A DNA stretch of 64,000 bases from Actinokineospora globicatena (GCF_024171945.1 NZ_JAMTCR010000002.1:1860001-1924000), one strand, 5' to 3'. Counted from the stretch's first letter, positions 27,094 to 35,628 are shown. Notes: generated by a model from the sequence alone, not told the origin. Translations and numbers: made by a program.

Positions 27094-29724
27094 GTGCGAC
27101 GTGATCCCCCGATCACCCTGCGTGGCGCCCTCAAGATCCTCGGCCGCGACGACCACCCCTGGCTGACGCGGATCAACAGCCTGCTCGGCGGCGTCGTCCT
27201 GGTGTCCGGTCCGCTGAGCCTGGTCGGGGCGGCGTTCGGCGCGATCTGGCAAATGGTCGACCAGAAGTCCGAGGCGAACACGCGGATCCGCGAGGTCCTG
27301 GACACCATCGGCGGCCGCCTGATGGGCACCAGCGGCCTGCACCGGCAGGACCTGGTCGTCGCCGCGCACTCCACGATCGTGCTCGCCGCGTACTCCACCG
27401 CCGTCACCAAGCACATCGACGTGCAGCTCAGCGACGAGCAGAAGGCGCTCATCGCCGACCTCCGCCGCGCCGAGGGCCAGAAGCTGGTGGAGGCCCTCTA
27501 CACCGCCGAGATCCCCACGCCGTCGGCCGTCGCGTCGTTCGAGGCCAACCTCGCCGCTCTGGAGGACTGGGCCAAGCTCGTCGGGTTCGTGGTCTTCGAC
27601 GTGTTCGGCCTGCCCGGCGACTGGACCACGATCAACCGCCGGATCATCGACGACTTCGCCGACCAGTACCGGTCGTACTTCCTGACCCTCGCCGCGCAGG
27701 TCCCCGACTTCAAGGTGTGGGCCGACCAGGTCGCGCAGGAGAACGTCGCCAGGGGCCTGGCCGCCATCACCGACCTGCTCGGCCACGGCCCGACCGCCGA
27801 CCCGCGCGACCACCGGTCCCTGGTGGCCATGGCCAACCGCGCCGAACTCGACAAGCCGATCGTCGACGCCGCCGACTCCCTGGTCCGCTTCCCGCCGGTC
27901 TCGGACGTCTTCCTCACCCCGCGCTACCGCCTGACCCTCTCCGGCGGCGAGGGCCGCATCAGCAACGAGAAGTGGTGGCAGTTGCGCCCGGTCCACCACG
28001 ACCTCGCGGTCATGCTGGCCAGGCACTTCGGGACGCCCACCGCGCTCACCCGCCCGCTGCTGCTGCTCGGCCACCCCGGTGCGGGCAAGTCCGTCCTGAT
28101 GACCGCGCTGGCCGCGATGCTGCCCGCCTCGGACTACACCGTCGTCCGGGTCCGCCTGCGCCACGTCGACGCCGGTGCCTCGGTCGCCGGTCAGGTGGCC
28201 CAGGCCCTGGAACTCGCCACCAACAACCGCGTCGCCTGGTCCGACCTGGACGGCTCCGGCGACACCGTCCGGGTGGTCCTGCTCGACGGCCTGGACGAGT
28301 TGCTGCAGGCCACCACCGCCGACCGCACCGGCTACCTCCGCGACGTCGAGCAGTTTCAACGCACCGAGGCTGTGATGGGGCAACCGGTCGCCGTGGTGGT
28401 CACCTCGCGCACCCTCGTAGCCGACCGCGTGACCGTCCAACCCGGCACGCCCGTCGTGAAGATCGAAGAATTCGACGAGGGGCAGATCAAGGCCTGGCTC
28501 TCAGTCTGGAACCGAACCAACGTCGACACCCGCTCCTTACCCGTAGCGAACGCGTTAGCCCTACCCGAGCTAGCCAGCCAGCCGCTGCTCTTGATGATGC
28601 TGGCCATCTATTGCGCCAACCCCGACGTGCCCCTCCCCGATGAAAATATGTCGCTGTCCGACCTCTACGACAAGCTCCTAGCCAGCTTCGCCGAACGCGA
28701 GATCGAGAAGTCGGCCGACTCGGTCGACAAGCTGCTCTGGCGCCTGTCGATCGCAGCCATCGGCATGCTCAACCGCGGTGCGCAATATCTGTCCGAGGCA
28801 GACTTAACTGCTGACTTGGCCGCTCTTGGTGACAAGTCCCTCTCTGGCGGTCAGGTGCTAAGTCAGTTCTTCTTCATCCACGCCTCTGAAGCCACAACGG
28901 CAAGAGGCAGCGTCCGAGGCTACGAATTCCTCCATGCCACCTTCGGCGAGTACCTAGTCGCCAGCCGAGTCGTCGAAGTCCTCCGCGACGTCGCCGACAG
29001 CTCTCACGGCAGGCGAGCTGTCCACGAGCCGGACGACGACCTGCTTTTCGCTCTCATGTCGCACCAACCCTTGGCCACTCAGCGCCCCACCATCGAGTTC
29101 ATCGGCGAACAACTACGGCTCCTCGACGCGGACGAGCGCGAGAGCGTCGAGCGCACTCTGGACCACCTGCTGCGGACATTCCGCCGCCGCAACCCGGTGA
29201 ACCGGTACCCGACCTACCTGCCGGACGCGAGCGACCAGGTCACCGGGCTCGCCACCTACTCGGCCAACCTGGTCCTGCTGCGCCTGCACCTGGCGGCGGG
29301 CTTCGACCACGAGAAGCTCTGGCCCGATGACGGCTGGGAGGCCGTTCTGCGGCTGTGGACGGCCGGACTCGACCAGCAGGGCCTGTCCGCGGTCGTGCGT
29401 TGCCTGGTACGCCGCGGCGACCGACTCGAGCCCGCTGGACCGACGCCCGCGCGCACCGCTCTGCTCGTGGCCGGGCTCAGCGATGACACGTGGACCGCCG
29501 AGCGAATCCGACTCGGCACCGTCTTCCTGGACGACGTCCCCCGTTCGGGCAACCGGCGAGCCCCGAAAATGCTCGCGCACGCCCTGGTCCGGATGCTCAT
29601 GCCAGAACTCCGGATAAGCCCCTCGGACGTTGTAGCCGAGCTAATCGAACTACAGCGCCCCGACCAGGTCAGTTCCCCAGACGGCGATTTCGGCGTCGAT
29701 GTCGAGTGGCCGGGGCGGGCCTGA
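27094..29724 (+). CDS. NACHT-domain STAND NTPase with N-terminal helical/hydrophobic region (NLR-like)
   Basis: An 876-residue protein of the bacterial NLR-related type. Residues 1-60 contain RGALKILGRDDHPWL and a hydrophobic stretch at 30-52, followed by WQMVDQKSEAN. This resembles the NACHT N-terminal helical (NNH7-like) region of actinobacterial proteins; the domain name is recalled, not searched. Walker A GHPGAGKS is at 326-333 and Walker B VVLLDGLDEL at 394-403, with a sensor-like VVVTSRT and a FLHATFGEYLVA winged-helix-type segment near 620. The C-terminal 250 residues are helical. No effector enzyme motif is visible. It sits between tmk and mtrA and overlaps the VOC gene by 75 nt at its 3' end. 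Leu482, Leu488 and Leu571 use rare TTA codons. GTG at 27094. Confidence 0.85.
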   Translation: MRRDPPITLRGALKILGRDDHPWLTRINSLLGGVVLVSGPLSLVGAAFGAIWQMVDQKSEANTRIREVLDTIGGRLMGTSGLHRQDLVVAAHSTIVLAAYSTAVTKHIDVQLSDEQKALIADLRRAEGQKLVEALYTAEIPTPSAVASFEANLAALEDWAKLVGFVVFDVFGLPGDWTTINRRIIDDFADQYRSYFLTLAAQVPDFKVWADQVAQENVARGLAAITDLLGHGPTADPRDHRSLVAMANRAELDKPIVDAADSLVRFPPVSDVFLTPRYRLTLSGGEGRISNEKWWQLRPVHHDLAVMLARHFGTPTALTRPLLLLGHPGAGKSVLMTALAAMLPASDYTVVRVRLRHVDAGASVAGQVAQALELATNNRVAWSDLDGSGDTVRVVLLDGLDELLQATTADRTGYLRDVEQFQRTEAVMGQPVAVVVTSRTLVADRVTVQPGTPVVKIEEFDEGQIKAWLSVWNRTNVDTRSLPVANALALPELASQPLLLMMLAIYCANPDVPLPDENMSLSDLYDKLLASFAEREIEKSADSVDKLLWRLSIAAIGMLNRGAQYLSEADLTADLAALGDKSLSGGQVLSQFFFIHASEATTARGSVRGYEFLHATFGEYLVASRVVEVLRDVADSSHGRRAVHEPDDDLLFALMSHQPLATQRPTIEFIGEQLRLLDADERESVERTLDHLLRTFRRRNPVNRYPTYLPDASDQVTGLATYSANLVLLRLHLAAGFDHEKLWPDDGWEAVLRLWTAGLDQQGLSAVVRCLVRRGDRLEPAGPTPARTALLVAGLSDDTWTAERIRLGTVFLDDVPRSGNRRAPKMLAHALVRMLMPELRISPSDVVAELIELQRPDQVSSPDGDFGVDVEWPGRA

Positions 29725-30132
29725 TTGCTCCATCTCCGCTGTCACCCGGTCGCGGGGGACGAACCAGGAGACCTCGAACTCCACGCCGTCCGGGTCCTTG
29801 GCGTACAGGGACTTGGAGACGCCGTGGTCCGAGGCGCCGACCAGGGCGCCGGCGTCGGTCAGGACGCGCTTGAACTCGGCCAGTTCCGCCAGGGTCCGCA
29901 CCGACCACGCCAGGTGGTAGAGCCCGACGCCGCCCTGGACCTGGCCGGGGGCGTCCAGTCCGACCTGGAACAACCCCAGGTCGTGGTCGTTGTCGGAGTC
30001 CGGTGCGCGCAGGAAGGCGGCGCCGGGGAACTCGGTGATCGGGCGGAAGCCGAGGACATCGCCGTAGAAGGCCACGCTGCGCGCCACGTCCCGGACGTAG
30101 AGGACGGCGTGGTTGAGCCTGCGGATGCCCAT
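29650..30132 (-). CDS. VOC-family metalloprotein (glyoxalase/dioxygenase fold)
   Basis: A 160-residue vicinal-oxygen-chelate protein: RLNHAVLYVRDVARSVAFYG at the start supplies His8, LYHLAWSV the second His, and GVEFEVSWFVP the Glu, which gives the expected metal triad of a two-module VOC domain. Members include glyoxalase I, extradiol dioxygenases and fosfomycin-type resistance proteins; substrate is not readable. Its last 75 nt are antisense to the 3' end of the NACHT gene. It is divergent from mtrA, with 92 nt between. Confidence 0.85.
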   Translation of the reverse strand: MGIRRLNHAVLYVRDVARSVAFYGDVLGFRPITEFPGAAFLRAPDSDNDHDLGLFQVGLDAPGQVQGGVGLYHLAWSVRTLAELAEFKRVLTDAGALVGASDHGVSKSLYAKDPDGVEFEVSWFVPRDRVTAEMEQSGPPRPLDIDAEIAVWGTDLVGAL

Positions 30133-30224
30133 GGGTGCTCCTGCCGGTCGGCCTGTTCAAGTTTCAACGATACTCGACGGCGGGTGCTGCGCGGGCAGCC
30201 GCGCAGCAGTGCGACGATGTGCGC

Positions 30225-30902
30225 ATGAAGGCACGAGTGCTCGTGGTGGACGACGACCCGGCCCTCGCCGAGATGCTCACGATCGTGCTGCGCGGCGAGG
30301 GATTCGACACGGCCGTGGTGGCGGACGGCTCCCGGGCGCTGCCCGCGCTGCGCGAGCTGAAACCCGATCTCGTGCTGCTGGACCTCATGCTGCCCGGGAT
30401 GAACGGCATCGACGTGTGCAAGGCGATCCGCGCGGAGTCCGGCGTGCCGATCGTGATGCTGACGGCCAAGAGCGACACCGTCGACATCGTGCTCGGCCTG
30501 GAGTCCGGCGCGGACGACTACGTCGTCAAGCCGTTCAAGCCCAAGGAACTGGTCGCCAGGGTGCGCGCCCGGCTGCGCCGGACCGAGTCCGAACCGGCCG
30601 AGACGCTGGGCATCGGCGACCTGACCATCGACGTCCCCGGCCACGAGGTCACCCGCGACGGCAAGGCGATCCAGCTCACCCCGCTGGAGTTCGACCTGCT
30701 GGTGGCGCTGGCCCGCAAGCCGCGCCAGGTGTTCACCCGCGAGGTCCTGCTCGAGCAGGTCTGGGGCTACCGGCACGCCGCGGACACCCGGCTGGTGAAC
30801 GTGCACGTCCAGCGGCTGCGGTCCAAGGTGGAGCGCGACCCCGAGCACCCCGAGGTCGTGCTGACCGTGCGCGGCGTCGGGTACAAGGCGGGCCCTCCGT
30901 GA
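30225..30902 (+). CDS. mtrA: Response regulator MtrA
   Basis: An OmpR-type regulator that coordinates division, wall metabolism and replication in actinobacteria. The 225-residue protein has a receiver domain with the acidic cluster VVDDDP at 7-12, phosphoacceptor Asp53 (VLLDLMLPGMNG), MLTAKSD and the conserved Lys in VVKPFKPKEL. The C-terminal winged helix contains LTPLEFDLLVALARKP and WGYRHAADTRLVNVHVQRLR. ATG at 30225 fits the mycobacterial length (228). It leads the mtrA-mtrB-lpqB operon. Confidence 0.96.
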   Translation: MKARVLVVDDDPALAEMLTIVLRGEGFDTAVVADGSRALPALRELKPDLVLLDLMLPGMNGIDVCKAIRAESGVPIVMLTAKSDTVDIVLGLESGADDYVVKPFKPKELVARVRARLRRTESEPAETLGIGDLTIDVPGHEVTRDGKAIQLTPLEFDLLVALARKPRQVFTREVLLEQVWGYRHAADTRLVNVHVQRLRSKVERDPEHPEVVLTVRGVGYKAGPP

Positions 30903-30915
30903 TCGCGACCGCGCG

Positions 30916-32586
30916 GTGAGCGGCCCCGGGCGGTGGCTCGTCGACGCCGCCCGCGGCCTGGTCGCCGCGAGCAGGCGCCGCTCCAGCGCGTTCAGCGAGC
31001 TGTGGCGGCGCTCGCTGCAGCTGCGGGTGGTGGTGAGCACGCTCGCCCTGGGCTCCGCGGTGATCTTCGTGCTGGGCATGGTGCTGCAGAACCAGATCAC
31101 CGAGCGGCTGCTGGGGACCAAGGAAGAAGCCGCGATCGCGCAGACCCGGACCGCGGTCCAGATCGCCGAGCGGGAACTAGCCGGGACGAACGCGGCCGAC
31201 CCGATCCGCGACCGGCTCAACAGCGCGCTCAACAAGCTCACCAGCTCGTCGCCCGACCAGTCCGGGGCGGGCTCGGCGGGCGCGTTCGAACCGGTTCTCG
31301 TCAACGACGCCCCGTACATCTCGCCGGGTGACGTCAAGGCCGCGGGACCGTACGAGAGCATCCCGCAGTCGCTGCGTGACTTCTTGCTCAGTGCGCCCAA
31401 CCGGACCGTTTCGCAGATCTACACCGTAGAGCGCAACAACGAGCGGGTGACCTACCTGATCGTCGGCGTTCCGGTAGCGGCTACCAACACCACCGTGCAG
31501 CTCTACATGCTCTACCCACTAGCGACTGAGCAGCGCACCATCGACGTCGTCCAGAGCACGCTTGTAGTGGGCGGTCTGGTTCTTCTGCTTCTCCTGGCCG
31601 GTATCACCAACCTCGTGACCCGACAGGTAGTCCTGCCTGTCCGGCGCGCGGCTAGAGCCGCTGAGCGGTTCGCTGATGGTGAGTTGGGCGAACGGATGGT
31701 CGTCGCCGGTGAGGACGACGTGGCGCGGTTGGCCCAGTCGTACAACGAGATGGCCGCGAGCATCGAACGGCAGATCCGGCAGCTGGAGGACTTCGGCCAG
31801 CTGCAGCGCCGGTTCACCTCGGACGTCTCGCACGAGCTGCGCACCCCGCTGACCACCGTCCGGATGGCCGCCGACGTGCTGCACGCCTCCCGGGCCCAGT
31901 TCCCGGCTGGCCTGGCCCGCTCCACCGAGCTGCTGGTCGACGAGCTGGACCGGTTCGAGTCGCTGCTCGGCGACCTGCTGGAGATCTCCCGGCTCGACGC
32001 GGGCGTGGAGGAACTCGTCGCCGAGCACGCCGACCTGCGGGCCATCGCCCGGCGCGCGGTCGAGTCGGTGCGGGTGATCGCGCGCAACGCCGGGTCTGAG
32101 ATCGTGCTCGACCTGCCGGAGAGCGACGACGCGATCGCCGAGGTCGAGTCCCGGCGGGTCGAGCGGATCCTGCGCAACCTGCTCGCCAACGCCATCGACC
32201 ACGGCGAGGGCAAGCCGGTCGAGCTGCGGATGGTGCTCGACGACCACGCGGTAGCGGTAACCGTGCGCGATCACGGTGTGGGACTGCGCACCGGTGAGGC
32301 TGACCTGGTGTTCAACCGGTTCTGGCGCGCGGACCCGTCCCGCAACCGGCACACCGGCGGCACCGGTCTCGGCCTGGCGATCAGCCTCGAAGACGCGCGC
32401 CTGCACGGCGGGGGCCTTGACGCGTGGGGCGAACCGGGTGAGGGTGCCTGTTTCCGGTTGACCCTGCCCAGGACGCAAGGCGAGGAGTACGAAGGCAGCC
32501 CGTTGCCGCTACCTCCCGCTGACGTCCGCCCCATGACCCACCCAGCCCCACTGCCGATCTCGGTTCCGGAGGAGGTCTACCCGTGA
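30916..32586 (+). CDS. mtrB: Sensor histidine kinase MtrB
   Basis: A 556-residue membrane kinase that phosphorylates MtrA. There are two transmembrane segments (about 37-60 and 215-235) flanking an extracytoplasmic sensor region, then a HAMP domain (LPVRRAARAAERFADGELGE), the H-box FTSDVSHELRTPLT with His306, an N-box RNLLANAIDHGEG, and G-boxes VRDHGVGL and GTGLGLAIS. It starts 13 nt after mtrA and overlaps lpqB by 4 nt. Codon use loosens between about 31390 and 31700, around the second membrane helix. Confidence 0.95.
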   Translation: MSGPGRWLVDAARGLVAASRRRSSAFSELWRRSLQLRVVVSTLALGSAVIFVLGMVLQNQITERLLGTKEEAAIAQTRTAVQIAERELAGTNAADPIRDRLNSALNKLTSSSPDQSGAGSAGAFEPVLVNDAPYISPGDVKAAGPYESIPQSLRDFLLSAPNRTVSQIYTVERNNERVTYLIVGVPVAATNTTVQLYMLYPLATEQRTIDVVQSTLVVGGLVLLLLLAGITNLVTRQVVLPVRRAARAAERFADGELGERMVVAGEDDVARLAQSYNEMAASIERQIRQLEDFGQLQRRFTSDVSHELRTPLTTVRMAADVLHASRAQFPAGLARSTELLVDELDRFESLLGDLLEISRLDAGVEELVAEHADLRAIARRAVESVRVIARNAGSEIVLDLPESDDAIAEVESRRVERILRNLLANAIDHGEGKPVELRMVLDDHAVAVTVRDHGVGLRTGEADLVFNRFWRADPSRNRHTGGTGLGLAISLEDARLHGGGLDAWGEPGEGACFRLTLPRTQGEEYEGSPLPLPPADVRPMTHPAPLPISVPEEVYP

Positions 32587-34298
32587 CCCGGCTCGTCCTC
32601 GCCCTGTTGTGCGCCGCCATGCTCACCAGCTGCGCCAACATCCCGGACCGGACGCTGCCCAGGGTCGTGCTGGACGCCACCGAGGAGCAGCCGCGCCAGG
32701 TCGGCAAGCCCGCGCCGGGGCTGGACCCGTTCAACCTGGTGCAGGAGTTCGTCAAGAACGCGGGCACCCCGGACGCCGCGCGGACCTACCTGACCGAGGA
32801 AGCCAAGCCGAACTGGAAGAGCGCGGCGGCGCCGACGATCATCCAGGACGAGATCAAGACCGTCCCGCAGTCGGTGCCGGAGGGTCGCGACCCGGCGACC
32901 GAGCAGGTCGTCATCCTCACCGCCACCTCGATCGGCAGCCTCTACAGCGACTGGTCGTTCGTGCCGCAGGTGCAGTCGCTGGAGTACCGGCTGGTCATCA
33001 AGCGGCAGGACGGGCAGTGGCGCATCGCCGAGCCGCCGAACGCGGTGCTGATCCGCGAGGCCGACTTCGCGAAGAGCTACCGCCGGGTCAACCTGGAGTT
33101 CTTCGACCCGGAGCAGCGGGTCATGGTCTCCGACCCGCGCTACGTGCAGATCGAGCCGCGCCAAGGCCTGTTCGGGCGCGTGGTGGACCTGTTGCTGGGT
33201 GGGCCGTCGGAGTCGCTCAAGGGCGCGGTGCGCAACCAGCTCGACGGGTTGGAGCTGAGCACCAACGTCCTACCGGAGTCCGACGGCGCCATCCTCATCA
33301 ACCTCGGCAAGATCGATAAGCCTGTCGAGGACAGACAGCGCATAGCGGCGCAGTTAGTCCTGTCCTTGCGTGAGGTCACCACCAGCCCACTGCGGATTCG
33401 CAGCCAAGGTCTGCCGTTGGTGCCAGGTCACGAGGACTGGACTATCGGCGACGTCGGCACGTACGACGCACTGTCCGCCTTGAAGGCAGACCTGCTCGGA
33501 CTCGCTGTGGTCGGCGGTCGTCTCTTGTCCTTGCGTGACGGCAGGCCGTTGGAAGGGCCGACTGGCGAGGGCGCCTACGACATCGTCAGTGCTGCCCAGT
33601 CGCTGGATGGCAGCCTGCTGGCGGTCGTGCAGCGAACCGCGGGCGGGATGAAACTCCGCGTCGGTAAGACTGACGGCGAACTCCCCGAGGTAAGCCTGCC
33701 CACCGCGGCAACGCTCACCAGGCCCACGTGGCTGTTCGCGGGATCTAACGAGGCGACGCCGAACGAGGTCTGGACGGTGCAAGACGGGACGCTGGTGGTC
33801 CGCGTCTCCCGCACCAACGACGGCAAGTGGGAGGACTTCCCGGTCGACGCCTCGGAGTTCACCCGCAACGGCGGCACGATCACCCAGCTCCGCCTCTCCC
33901 GCGACGGCGCCAGGGTCGCCGCCGTGGTCAACGGCGAGGTCCGGGTCGCCTCGGTGGTCCGCAACAACGACGCCGTCATGATCCGCTCCGGTCGCACCCT
34001 GCAGGCGGGCATCGTCAAGGACGTCGTCGGCCTGGACTGGCTCGACCGCCTCACGGTGATCGCCGCGACCGAGCAGCCGATCCGGCCCGTGGTCAGCCTG
34101 TCCGTCGACGGGTACGCCTACACGCCCTACAACAAGACGAACCTGACCGTGCCGGTCACGGCGGTCACCGCGGCACCCGGCCGGTCGACGATCGTGACCG
34201 ACGGCTCGGGGATGTGGACCACGGGCGAGGCGGGCAAGGTGTGGCAGTACCACCAGTACAACCTCGGGCCGGGCTCGCTGCCGTTCTTCCCCGGCTGA
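32583..34298 (+). CDS. lpqB: Lipoprotein LpqB, MtrAB accessory factor
   Basis: A 571-residue lipoprotein that in mycobacteria interacts with the extracytoplasmic part of MtrB and tunes signalling. The signal peptide MTRLVLALLCAAMLTSC ends in a lipobox with Cys17. A GerMN-like domain follows (IRSQGLPLVPG at its end), then beta-propeller-like repeats (YDIVSAAQSLDGSLLAVV, TQLRLSRDGARVAAVV). GTG at 32583 overlaps the mtrB stop (GTGA). This completes the canonical mtrA-mtrB-lpqB operon. Confidence 0.95.
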   Translation: MTRLVLALLCAAMLTSCANIPDRTLPRVVLDATEEQPRQVGKPAPGLDPFNLVQEFVKNAGTPDAARTYLTEEAKPNWKSAAAPTIIQDEIKTVPQSVPEGRDPATEQVVILTATSIGSLYSDWSFVPQVQSLEYRLVIKRQDGQWRIAEPPNAVLIREADFAKSYRRVNLEFFDPEQRVMVSDPRYVQIEPRQGLFGRVVDLLLGGPSESLKGAVRNQLDGLELSTNVLPESDGAILINLGKIDKPVEDRQRIAAQLVLSLREVTTSPLRIRSQGLPLVPGHEDWTIGDVGTYDALSALKADLLGLAVVGGRLLSLRDGRPLEGPTGEGAYDIVSAAQSLDGSLLAVVQRTAGGMKLRVGKTDGELPEVSLPTAATLTRPTWLFAGSNEATPNEVWTVQDGTLVVRVSRTNDGKWEDFPVDASEFTRNGGTITQLRLSRDGARVAAVVNGEVRVASVVRNNDAVMIRSGRTLQAGIVKDVVGLDWLDRLTVIAATEQPIRPVVSLSVDGYAYTPYNKTNLTVPVTAVTAAPGRSTIVTDGSGMWTTGEAGKVWQYHQYNLGPGSLPFFPG

Positions 34299-34340
34299 TC
34301 CTGTCGGTCTGACCAGGGCTTCTCCGATGCCGAGCTGGCC

Positions 34341-34349
34341 TGTGGACAA
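34341..34349 (-). promoter_or_regulatory. DnaA-box-like nonamer upstream of comF
   Basis: The minus strand reads TTGTCCACA, identical to the actinobacterial DnaA box, in the 90-nt gap between lpqB and the comF-like gene. A single site is weak evidence; it may equally be chance. Confidence 0.25.
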
Positions 34350-34388
34350 CTTCGCGCACGGTTTTCCGCGGTGCGCCACGCTGCTCGC

Positions 34389-35102
34389 ATGCGGATGCTG
34401 CTGGATCTCCTGATCCCCCTGTTCTGCGCCGGGTGCGGCGCGCTCGGCACCTCCTGGTGCGCTCGGTGCGCCGCGACGCTGGTCGGGTTGCGCGCGGTCG
34501 AACGGACGGCCACCAAGGGCGTGCCGGTCTTCGCCCTCACCGCGTACGGCGGTCCCGCGCGGCGGGCGATCATCGCCTACAAGGAGCGCGGCAGGCGGGC
34601 GTTGGCCGAGCCGCTCGGTCAGGCCATGGCCGCCGCGCTGCCCGCGCTGGCCGAGCGGCTGCGCGCCGACCCGCCGCCGGTCACCCGGTCGCGGGCCGGT
34701 CCACCCACGCCCGGCGTCGCCCGACCGGGCGACCCGCTGTGGCTCGTCCCGGCCCCGTCGCGGCGGGTCGCCGTGCGGCGCAGGGGCGGTCACCACATGG
34801 TCCGGGTGGCCGAGGTGGTGGCCGGTCGGCTGGCGCTCGCCGGTGTGCCCGCCCGGGTCGCGCCGGTGTTGCGGCTGCGCGGCCGCGCGCGGGACTCAGT
34901 CGGTCTCACTGTGCACGCGCGGCAACGGAATCTGGCCGAGAACCTGTGTCTCGCGGCGGCGGGCGTACCACCGGCGGGTGCACCCGTCCTGGTGCTCGAC
35001 GACGTCGTCACCACCGGTTCGACGGCGGCCGCGTGCACCCGGGTCCTGCGCCGGGGCGGGCTGTCGGTACTCGCCGTGCTCGCGTGCGCGGCGACCGTGT
35101 GA
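34389..35102 (+). CDS. ComF-family phosphoribosyltransferase-like protein
   Basis: A 237-residue protein with an N-terminal zinc-ribbon (LFCAGCGAL, WCARCAAT), YKERGRRALAEPLGQA, LVPAPSRRVAVRRRGG and the PRPP-binding motif VLVLDDVVTTGSTAAA. These are hallmarks of the ComF family, whose founding member acts in DNA uptake in Bacillus; the role in actinobacteria is unsettled. ATG at 34389 gives the normal start MRMLLDLLIP. Order lpqB-comF-hpf-secA equals Rv3244c-Rv3242c-Rv3241c-Rv3240c. Confidence 0.9.
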   Translation: MRMLLDLLIPLFCAGCGALGTSWCARCAATLVGLRAVERTATKGVPVFALTAYGGPARRAIIAYKERGRRALAEPLGQAMAAALPALAERLRADPPPVTRSRAGPPTPGVARPGDPLWLVPAPSRRVAVRRRGGHHMVRVAEVVAGRLALAGVPARVAPVLRLRGRARDSVGLTVHARQRNLAENLCLAAAGVPPAGAPVLVLDDVVTTGSTAAACTRVLRRGGLSVLAVLACAATV

Positions 35103-35628
35103 CGGGAGACTCGTCTCACAGTCTGGTACCCCCGAAAGAGTGATGGCGAGTGGGGAACCGTACGCCGTTCGGGTCCGTTGGCCGGGTATGCGGACGAGCA
35201 GGCGAGTGGTCTTGGACCCGGTGGCGCACCGGCCGGGTCCGCTCGCCCGAACACGGCCCGCCGCTGCTCGGCCGTCAGCTCTGGGCCGCCCGGGCGAACG
35301 GGTTCGCCGCGCTGGTCGCCCGGCCCGCCCGGCTGGGCCGGGGGTGGTCGCTCGATCGTCGCGCGACGTCACGCTCGGTCGCGAACGGATGTCGCCCGCG
35401 TCGGGGGCTGTTGCTCGGCCGGAACGAGAGCTAACGTGCATCGCTATCACCGTTCCCGGCCTGCGGGGAGGAGGCGAGGAGCCCATGACCCTGGCGCCGG
35501 TGGAGCGCTGACCGCACGGGGCATCGCCCCAGGTCACGTCCCTGTCCTGGACTTGGAATCCAGGACCAGCCCGGCGCCAAGCACGCAAAGCCGCAACCAG
35601 GACTCGCCGTCAGCGAGGGAGGTCGTGT
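35103..35628. other. Long intergenic region between comF and hpf
   Basis: The 526 nt here hold no convincing gene: the open frames are arginine/glycine/tryptophan-rich and lack a recognisable fold. The last ~130 nt contain structured sequence listed separately. The region should include the hpf promoter. A long untranslated leader for hpf is the simplest explanation. Confidence 0.5.
35509..35625 (+). ncRNA. Candidate structured leader RNA upstream of hpf
   Basis: A perfect 8-bp hairpin, GTCCTGGA (35544-35551) with TCCAGGAC (35559-35566) and a 7-nt loop, is followed by GCACGCAAAGCCGCAACC and a GAGGGAGG ribosome-binding site just before the hpf ATG. Known raiA-motif RNAs lie upstream of raiA/hpf genes in Firmicutes and Actinobacteria, often next to comF genes, which is the context here. 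The CGCAAAGCC word also recalls GEMM-type riboswitches. I cannot confirm a match to either family by eye. Confidence 0.35.

Noticed and set aside
35150-35434. 94-codon frame between comF and hpf
   Set aside because: Arg/Gly/Trp-rich, no fold or family resemblance; better explained as leader or promoter sequence.
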